Shown piece after piece: positions 55,844 through 64,000 of a stretch of 64,000 nt of DNA. Numbering within the stretch: position 1 is the stretch's first letter; the number at the start of each line of letters is the position of its first letter. Both the position numbers and the translations under genes were made by a program. The notes under the pieces were generated by a model that did no database searches, was not told the origin of the DNA, and saw only the letters and a program-made list of their open reading frames with translations. The DNA is from Calonectria ilicicola (taxonomy: Eukaryota > Ascomycota > Sordariomycetes > Hypocreales > Nectriaceae): positions 5,332,001 through 5,396,000 of the forward strand of contig CP085827.1 in the NCBI GenBank assembly GCA_020809705.1, in the 5' to 3' direction.

Positions 55844-58813
55844 GGTGGATAGAGGTGAGGCGAGCCGCCTCGCGGGGTGGTGCACGCGGTTGACGAAGGA
55901 GAGTTAAGAGTGAAGTACGTAGGGGCCGGTAAAGACGGGATTATATAGTGGTTTTTGTAGACTTTCAATGCACCCGGGAACGGCAGCACAGCTGACGATG
56001 CGGAATGCAGTGGGAAGAGCTTGATGACGCGAATGTTAGCCTAGACTTAAGATGAGGTTCGTTTGGCTGTGAGGCTGGAGCAGGCAAGCAAGCTGTGGCG
56101 GGGCTTTGGTAGCCTGCTGTGGGGCTGAAGATGGTGATCGTGGGGTACTTTGAAATGCCTGCGTGCTTACCCTATAGTATTGTAGACGAATATGAGTTCG
56201 TGTGATCATTGGTATTTCCTATAAACTACCACTTTTTGTACGGTTTTATTTTTTAGTCCTTATTAAATTTTACTGTCCAGTGCAAATAAAACCATCATCT
56301 AATTACTTTTGGTGTTGATGTGGAAGTTTAGTGAGAGCCTAGTCAAATACTAAAAAAGGGTAGGAAGAATAAGGAAATTGCAGAATGATTTGTATTTGTT
56401 CTATACAAAACCACACCCTTCCAGGACAAAATTGCCATGAAAAAAAAAGTGGAGGAGAAAAAAGTTAGACATCGGCAGAAGCACTCAAAGTCCCGAACAA
56501 AAAATAGACTATTCATGCCACGAATCTCGAGGTCACCGTGACTGAATTAGGACTCAAGCTATTGAAGGAAACGATCATGGGTATCACAATAGGAGAGCTA
56601 AAAGCCTAATCCGGCAACAAATTACTTCGCTACAAAAAAGATCCCGGCGATAGCGTCCCATCATGAATTAACTCTCAAATGGACATTGTAGAAACAAGGC
56701 ATGTCAATTAGCCCGGCATAGTATTGTGGCATTGACCGTGGCACGGTTCACGACTGAATTTTCGTATCCGGAGGGGACACCGGTCCGTAAATTATCATCG
56801 CCATGGTGGATCTAGGGAGGAAAGTTTTTTTTTTCCAGGTCTGATGTGTGCGGGGCGAAACCATTATTGTGACGGAACTTGTCGTTCCTTGCCTTGAAGC
56901 AGTTTTGAGTGATTAGTGTGGGAGTAGTGGCAGACCGAGGTTGGCAACACTTGAGGACAGGATGTTTAGAAACATTGCAAATGTGGCGTAAAACCCAGGT
57001 AACATTCGCCTAACTGCACTGCAAAGGAGATGCAGCAGCAAATACAAATAGTACATGGCAAATATAGTAAAAAGGCACAAAAACAAAGGTACACCGGGGG
57101 GTCCAGGGCTCAATAATACGAGCTCAGCCCCAGCTTACGCACTGCCAGTGAATGTACTTTATCCAGAGTACCCTTGCAACCTGGCCTCAGCTCCTGCGCA
57201 GGCGCCCGATGAGCTGGCGGCACAAGACCCCCCGGAGTAGGTGAGATCCGAGCCCAGATTTTGTAGATATTACCTTATCTCACTCGGCTAGATGGACACA
57301 ATTCACTCACATGGCGCAATGCGCTTACACGTGACGGGTAAGACGCACCATAAGCACACAATAGCATGGTGATGGCACAATGGGGGCTAGAGGAGAGAGT
57401 TTGAGACATTGTTAATTACAAGACGCCGTGGGCTGCATTCTAAGATGAATTGTCGTGTGGTCAACTGCAACGTGCCAATAGCCTCGCGAGAAATTCAGCA
57501 AGTCAGCGACGGACCGGCTGAAGGCGCTGAGATCGACAGTCGCGTCTTGGAAGGTGGGATATGGCGCCATCAGCCTGCGAGGTTCGGGCGAGGTGCAGCG
57601 GTTTTCTGTCCTCTTTGGATCGTCATAAAAAACAAAGTGAGAAAATGTATATATATCAGCTATATGCCGGCCAACGGCGGAAGGTAGCAATCTCGTCCAT
57701 TTTCGCTTGGCGCAGCTGTAGTTGTCCAATCCATTCGTTTCCCCCAATCTTCTCCACTGCGGGCGGCGACCTGCAGGTGCTGAATGAGCCCTTTCACATC
57801 ACAGCCGCTCACCGCGACCACCAACTTTATCACCCAAGTTCCGCATGCAACTGGGCCAATCGCAAACTGCTGCAACTCAATATTCCGCGAGGTCAGTGGA
57901 GAGTTCCGCGCGCGCCGGGCTTATCCACGTAATTCTGCAATTCCCGCGCCGTAGTGGCCGTCCTAGCGCCCATCAATAGCGTCGCATCTGGACCCATTGC
58001 CTACGAATCGTCTACGACGCGCGGGAACACACCAAGAGCGAAGAGCGAGCGACGCCTTAAACCTGCTGCATGTCCCATCTCCTTTTTCTGCGATCCTTTG
58101 TTCGCCTTGTCTTGTACTGTCGCATCCTCGTGCGTTTTAACCCAGTCTCTTTTGCCCAGCTCCACTCGTTTGCGACAGCGCCCAGTCGCCTATAGCCACC
58201 GAATTGCTCCGCAGTTTTCCTTCTCATAGCATAAAATCCACCAACAGGAACCCCCTGTTCCAGCTTCGGCGGCTGCGACAGGCTCCTTGGTGATCAAACC
58301 GGCCAGAACCCCATAATTCTTCCCCGAGGCAGCGTTCTGAGGCACTCGTTCAGAGCTGCGCTGTTCGCCGCGCCCTATCGCAACTGGTGAGTGCCATCTC
58401 CAATTGCAGCCGAGATCCAGTTCCGTCTCATCTCATCTCACCCCTGTTTCCGGGTCTACTGTCTTATTTTTGTACCGGACTCCTCGCCGCTGACCAAGAT
58501 ATTTTGCCTCCCAGCCTCGATTATTAACTTGGCACCACCATCACCACGACCCGCCCTTCCGAGAAGCCGGACTTCACTGGGCTGGACCACCAAAGCTTTT
58601 TAATAATCGATCCCACTATTCCCCTTCTCTTCTTAGTGACGTGCGGCCCGGTTACGCTGCCACTTTTCGGCTTATTGTACATAACATCACAACCCCCACG
58701 ACATGCGCACTGAATCGTAGCGAGTCATCCACCAAAAAAGCAGCTTTCCCCCGCGATACGGCCAGACCGCCCACCTCACAGCTCTGCTGCGACCAGCGAG
58801 CGCAACAGCTGCC
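55844..58813. other. Intergenic, CSN7 to CCC2
   Basis: About 3 kb without a supported gene. AT-rich near 56200-56460, with single A and T runs. The right third (57900-58813) is C-rich and probably holds the long leader and promoter of the copper ATPase gene. Confidence 0.5.
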
Positions 58814-61800
58814 ATGGCCCCTTCGTACACCCAGATCCCTTCGGGAGATGCGGAAACCGCCGCTTCGGCGGCTCCAAAGAGTGTCCACATGGCCACCACC
58901 ACCCTGCGCGTGGAAGGCATGACGTGAGTCCCCGCCCAACTCTTCTCCGATCCGGCCGAGCATGCCTCTCAAGGACTCTTGCGACTGTGCGGTGCCGGCA
59001 CTGGCCGCGGATAGAAATTGTAACTGACATATATTCCCCTGCGACAGCTGCGGCGCGTGTACTTCCGCTGTTGAAGCTGGCTTCAAAGGCGTGAAAGGTG
59101 TCGGAAACGTCTCAGTAAGCCTCGTCATGGAGCGCGCAGTCGTCATGCACGACCCCCAAGTTATTAGTGCCGAGGAGATCCAAGAGATCATTGAAGACCG
59201 TGGCTTCGACGCTGAAGTCCTATCTACCGACCTACCGAGCCCTGCCGTCGACCGATTCCCCAAGTCCCAGACCCAGAATGACGACGGAACTGTCACAACC
59301 ACCGTAGCTATCGAGGGCATGACTTGCGGTGCTTGCACTTCTGCCGTTGAGGGAGGCTTTAAGGATGTCCCAGGCGTCAAGAGCTTTAGCATTTCCTTAT
59401 TATCCGAACGAGCAATTATCGAGCACGACCCAGATCTACTTTCACCAGACGAGATTGCTGAAATCATTGAGGACCGCGGATTCGATGCCTCAATTGTGGA
59501 CACTGTCAAGTCGGGAAGTGCACCAAAAACCGCAGAACCTACGAGTAATATTGCTATCACCACCGTAGCCATTGAAGGAATGACTTGCGGAGCCTGTACC
59601 TCGGCCGTGGAAGGTGGATTTAAAGGAGTTGACGGCGTGATAAAATTCAACATCAGCTTGCTTGCGGAGCGGGCCGTGCTCACCCACGATATTACAAAAC
59701 TTTCAGCTGATGACATTGTCGAAACCATTGAGGATCGAGGGTTCGATGCCAAAGTTCTGTCAACCCAATTCACTGGAGACATCCAGGGCGGGTCTTCAAC
59801 GTCACAATTCAAAGTGTACGGCGTGTCCGATGCAGCTGCGGCACAAGCTTTGGAGACTGCATTGCAGGCGCTGCACGGTGTTGACTCAGCGACTCTTAAT
59901 ATGGCCGCATCCCGTCTTACGGTTATCCACCAGTCCGATGTCATTGGCCTGCGAGCAATTGTGGAAGCTGTCGAGGCTGAGGGTCTGAATGCCCTCATTG
60001 CCGACAATCAGGACAACAATGCGCAGCTTGAATCTCTGGCCAAGACTAGAGAGATCAACGAGTGGCGTAAAGCCCTTTGTACATCATTGGCCTTTGCAAT
60101 TCCCGTCTTTTTAATTGGCATGATCTTTCCCATGTGCTCCAAGAAAATAGACTTGAACAGTTTCCAATTGATACCCGGCTTATATCTTGGCGACGTGGTT
60201 TGCCTGGTTCTTACTCTCCCTGTTCAGTTTGGCATTGGCAAGCGGTTTTACATTTCGGCGTGGAAATCAATTAAGCACGGATCACCTACCATGGATGTTC
60301 TTGTCATCCTTGGTACATCATGTGCCTTCTTCTTTAGTGTGTTCACCATGTTGGTGTCAATTATTGTGCCGCCTCACACGGCGCCTGGCACAATCTTCGA
60401 TACCAGTACTATGCTAATCACCTTTGTTACCTTGGGTCGTTTCTTGGAGAACCGTGCCAAGGGCCAAACCTCGAAAGCGCTCTCCCGTCTCATGTCCCTG
60501 GCTCCACCTATGGCTACCATCTACGCAGACCCCATTGCAGTGGAAAAAGCCATTGAGCGATGGGAAAAGGCCAAGGATTTTGACGATGACAAGGCCCCGT
60601 CATCATCCGGAATGGGCGGCTCGGCATATGAAGAAAAGACAATTCCTACCGAGTTGTTGCAGGTTGGTGATATTGTTGTCATTCGACCTGGTGACAAGTT
60701 TCCCGCCGATGGAGTTCTTATCCGCGGTGAAACCTACATCGATGAAAGTATGGTTACGGGTGAAGCTATGCCTGTTCAAAAGAAAGTGGGCGATGGTGTC
60801 ATTGGTGGTACTGTCAATGGCGATGGTCGAGTCGACTTTCGGGTCACCCGTGCTGGACGAGATACGCAGCTTAGCCAGATTGTCAAACTGGTACAGGATG
60901 CGCAGACCACTCGAGCACCGATTCAGCAGCTTGCCGACACGCTGGCTGGCTACTTTGTTCCTACGATTCTTGTCCTTGGACTCATCACCTTCCTTGGATG
61001 GATGATTCTGAGCCACGTGTTGTCCAACCCTCCCATGATCTTCCTCAAGGCCGCCAGCGGTGGTAAGATTATGGTGTGTGTGAAGCTCTGTATTTCTGTT
61101 ATTGTCTTTGCCTGCCCCTGTGCCCTCGGTTTGGCCACCCCAACCGCCGTCATGGTCGGTACTGGTGTGGGTGCCGAGAATGGTATTTTGATCAAGGGTG
61201 GCGTAGCCCTCGAAGGGTTCGCTAGGGTTACTAAGATTGTTTTGGACAAGACCGGTACCATCACCTATGGCAAGATGACTGTTGCCGAGATGAATCTTGA
61301 AATGATGTGGCAGGACAATGAATGGCGACGACGTCTCTGGTGGACAATTGTTGGACTTGCGGAGATGGGTAGTGAACACCCTATTGGCAAAGCCATCCTG
61401 GCTGCTGCTCGAAAGGAGCTGGACCTGGATGCTGAAGGTACCATCGAGGGCAGCGTCGGAGACTTCAAAGCCGCTGTTGGAAAGGGTGTCAACGCCGTGG
61501 TAGAGCCAGCCACCTCTGCTGAGCGCACTCGCTACAAGGTCCTGATTGGAAATGTTACATACCTGCGAGACAACGGCGTCAATGTCCCCGATGAGGCTGT
61601 CGAGGTTTCGGAGCACCTAAACTCGAGCGCAAGCAAGGCTGCTGCCAGGACATCTAATTCTGGAACCACTAACATCTTTGTTGCCATTGATGGCCAATAC
61701 ACTGGTCATATGTGTCTGGCTGACTCTATCAAGGAGGGAGCTGCTGCGGCCATCTCGGTTCTTCACCAAATGGGCATCAAGACGGCTATTGTGACTGGTG

Positions 61801-62444
61801 ACCAAAGGTCGACGGCTCTCGCTGTTGCCAGTGCTGTGGGAATCTCACCTGATGATGTGTTTGCTGGTGTCAGCCCCGACCAAAAGCAGGCAATTCTCAT
61901 GGAGATGCAGTCTCACGGTGAGGTTGTCGGCATGGTTGGCGATGGAATCAATGATTCGCCTGCCCTCGCCACTGCTGACATTGGCATCGCCATGGCTAGC
62001 GGTACGGATGTAGCCATGGAGGCGGCCGACGTGGTGCTCATGCGCCCAACTGATCTCATGGATGTTCCCGCGGCGCTCCACCTCTCCCGTACTATTGTGC
62101 GCCGTATCAAGATGAACCTTGCGTGGGCGTGTATGTACAACATTGTTGGATTACCAATCGCCATGGGTTTCTTCCTTCCCTTTGGCTTCCACATGCACCC
62201 CATGATGGCCGGTTTCGCCATGGCTTGCAGCAGTGTCAGCGTCGTCGTCAGCAGTCTGCTCCTCAAGTTCTGGAAGCGACCCCGCTGGATGGACGAGGCC
62301 GACACCAAGGGTGGCGTGCGCTGGATGAGCGGTCGTGGCGTTGTGGGATGGTTCCGCGAGAGGTTCAGCCGACGGGCTCGTTCTAACAACGACAGCGCCG
62401 GGTATGTGCCGCTCACGGATCTCGAGGCAGCGGAGCGGGTGTAA
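58814..62444 (+). CDS. ccc2: Copper-transporting P1B-type ATPase (Ccc2/ATP7-like)
   Basis: Exons 58814-58923 and 59048-62444 give 1168 residues; the 124-nt intron has GTGAGT and GACAG ends and splits the first metal-binding motif. This pump moves Cu(I) from the cytosol into the late Golgi to load multicopper oxidases. Three HMA domains with GMTCGACTSAV motifs (about residues 34, 113 and 206) are followed by a degenerate fourth repeat without the CxxC (KVYGVSDAAAAQ region). Then come eight membrane helices, the TGEAMP actuator loop, the CPC ion site (Cys726-Pro-Cys728), the phosphorylated Asp770 in DKTGT, SEHPIGKAI and the GDGINDSPA hinge. Length and order fit fungal Ccc2. The ATG lies after a C-rich leader. 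Confidence 0.96.
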
Positions 62445-63044
62445 TTGGCGTATTTGCATTTTTTCTTTTGTTTTTTTTTAGGGATAATGGATCTGGTATT
62501 GAACATGCAGGTATATACTTATTCTGGATTTGGTGTTTGTGTGTTTAGTTCATAAGATACCTAGGCGTGTTAGAGAGGAGCTGGATGGGAAATAAGACAA
62601 TGATGTTCATTATTCACTTTTTCATTGCACATCGTCAAAAACTTGCTGTCCCTAAAGTTTAGTAAATTTACAATACAACCCTTGAAAGATTGTCCCCTCC
62701 CTACCTTTTCCTGCTGTTTCTTAACTGCTTGAGAAGAAAAAAATATATAAATAAAAACAAAATAAATAAACAAATAAATAATATATATAATTTTATTTTA
62801 CTTCTTATTTATTATTTATTTTTGACTTTATATTTTGAGCAGTTGAGTTCTGTGATGCCCCATCGGAAAATGTCACTGAGGCACAATCTGTAACACGGGC
62901 TCCCCCACATCAAGGGAAGCCTACATGTCATAGCCACGGGAATACGCAAAGCACAAATCAATTCCGCTGCGTCTCGCAACAAAATTCTTCGAGTAGAACT
63001 GCAAAGAATAATTTCTAATACTTCCTGCCTTATAAACTCTTCTC
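62445..63044. other. CCC2 3' spacer with MITE copy C
   Basis: The first 220 bases are the CCC2 3' UTR and flank; the rest is largely MITE copy C followed by about 150 bases without clear features. Confidence 0.5.
62669..62896 (+). mobile_element. MITE-like foldback element, copy C
   Basis: The left end TACAATACAACCCTTGAAAG, then TTGTCCCCTCCCTACCTTTT, an AT core of AAATA units, and a right arm with GAGCAGTTGAGTTCTGTGAT and a GGCACAATC end. The left arm pairs imperfectly with the right arm over about 40 bases, so the element can fold back. Limits are good to a few bases. Confidence 0.75.
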
Positions 63045-63937
63045 ATGAACCTATCTCGCCTAAATTTCTTTTTCTCCTTTCACATCTCTCCTAACCCGAT
63101 GCCCTCAGCTATGATGGAAGCCCCTTCTACACCTAATCGCTCTGCTGAGCTGTTATTTGTTTCTCCTCTTGTTATAAGCTCCTTTGATCAACGTTCTTGT
63201 AAATGCTATATCACCCCTTCCTGCGAAACAGCCTCTCCTAAAAAAAGCTACTGTGAATTTTCGCGAGGAGATTTCCAATTTTGCATAGAGAATCCCACGT
63301 CTGATCTAACTCGATTCTCCGACATGGCCTACTACAGCACAGGAAGCCCGCACTGGTGAATATCTTCTGCATTTTGATGAAACTGATACTTACACAAACC
63401 TGGTTTTAGGTGAATAATATATACTTATGCTGAATCCTCTGTTCATGACTCATGGTCCTCATACTGGTCCTTCCATGCCGACCCATCGTTTTCAGAATCC
63501 TCTTTATGCAGCTCCGCAGCTTGCATTGCAGCAACCGGTACAGAAAGCGAGATACATCGCCCCCCCGTTTAATCTCCAAGACGAACCGGGCGCCTTTTGA
63601 AAGGATGAGAAGATGGACATCTTGAGAAACATCTTTCCAGGTACAACCGGCGTCAGTGTGGACGGCAGCTTTCTCGCTATAATTGTGTCCGAGATGCCCC
63701 CCAAGCTGTTCCGTTTAGTCTTCCAACATTATAATAGCCCAACACAACTTTGCTTTTACCTCACTTAAAATATCTAATCAACAATATAAGAAACAACGAC
63801 GTAACACTTATGCTCATTTGCCTGAAAGACTTGGTTCTATACCTTCAACGGCTCTTAATGATTATAACGAGTACTCCGCGATTTGGGACACAATTCGAGA
63901 ACAAAAAGAGCTCGGCGAACAATTAAACAATACTTAA
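63045..63937 (+). pseudogene. Fragmentary, probably broken gene
   Basis: Three coding-like segments follow each other in different frames. The first (63045-63359) is a Ser/Pro-rich frame of 104 residues. The second (63427-63768, frame 1) reads like real protein (RFQNPLYAAPQLALQQPVQ) but has a TGA at 63598, after which similar quality continues (NIFPGTTGVSVDGSFLAIIV). The third (63782-63937, frame 2) is a clean, charged segment ending ELGEQLNNT. I could not find splice sites that join the first two without a stop. The segments suggest a lineage-specific gene, now decayed or simply mis-parsed by me; part may continue beyond the window. No family is recognised. Confidence 0.4.
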
Positions 63938-64000
63938 ATTCAATAATGATCTGGGCCGGAATTGTATTGTGCCTTAGGTTATACTTATTCCGAGCTTTAA
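63938..64000. other. Window end
   Basis: Too short to interpret. Confidence 0.3.

Noticed and set aside
60603..61616. Minus-strand 337-codon frame inside CCC2
   Set aside because: It is antisense to a conserved ATPase core with all catalytic motifs on the plus strand.
1..64000. CRISPR arrays, bacterial operons or prophage
   Set aside because: The window is eukaryotic, with spliceosomal introns; the only regular direct repeats are the ankyrin units and microsatellites.

Overview
The window is nuclear DNA of a filamentous ascomycete, most likely a Sordariomycete and perhaps a member of the Hypocreales. I infer this from short introns of 44-142 nt with GTRNGT donors and CTAAC/CTAAT branch sites, long intergenic spacers, and families typical of these fungi: an HNH_2 nuclease, an NLR with an alpha/beta-hydrolase N-terminus, a DUF7924 protein and Rax1-like RGS. 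The order and genus are not proven. Gene models were assembled by hand from splice signals and frame continuity; exon coordinates are given in each entry.

Left part, 1-23.6 kb: the 3' end of ZPR1, an intron-bearing tRNA-Leu(UAG) divergent from SEN54 (a tRNA-splicing endonuclease subunit), a 777-residue protein of unknown role with a duplicated module and a 1.14-kb intron, an HNH_2 gene and an arrestin. These genes sit in long stretches without convincing coding sequence.

23.6-34.9 kb: a retropepsin-like gene and a divergent 1303-residue orphan with six exons, then housekeeping genes: ribosomal uS5 (RPS2), a mitochondrial-type thiosulfate/mercaptopyruvate sulfurtransferase, and APC11.

34.9-48.3 kb is an AT-richer accessory island. 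It holds an alpha/beta-hydrolase-NACHT-ankyrin NLR whose ankyrin units are nearly identical at DNA level, a Cys-motif gene with one in-frame stop, a DUF7924 protein that looks nuclease-like, and an F-box-like gene split by a 185-bp solo LTR with a perfect 5-bp target duplication.

48.3-62.4 kb returns to conserved genes: CHK1 and UBC11 (head to head), ribosomal eL31, an RGS membrane protein, CSN7 and the copper ATPase CCC2. CHK1, UBC11, APC11 and CSN7 all act in cell-cycle or ubiquitin/NEDD8 control, but nothing shows that their clustering is more than chance. The window ends in a MITE copy and a fragmentary, probably broken gene.

Three copies of one short foldback element (about 204-228 bp, AT-rich core, related inverted ends) lie near 22.4, 25.8 and 62.7 kb, all in the same orientation and all beside lineage-specific genes.
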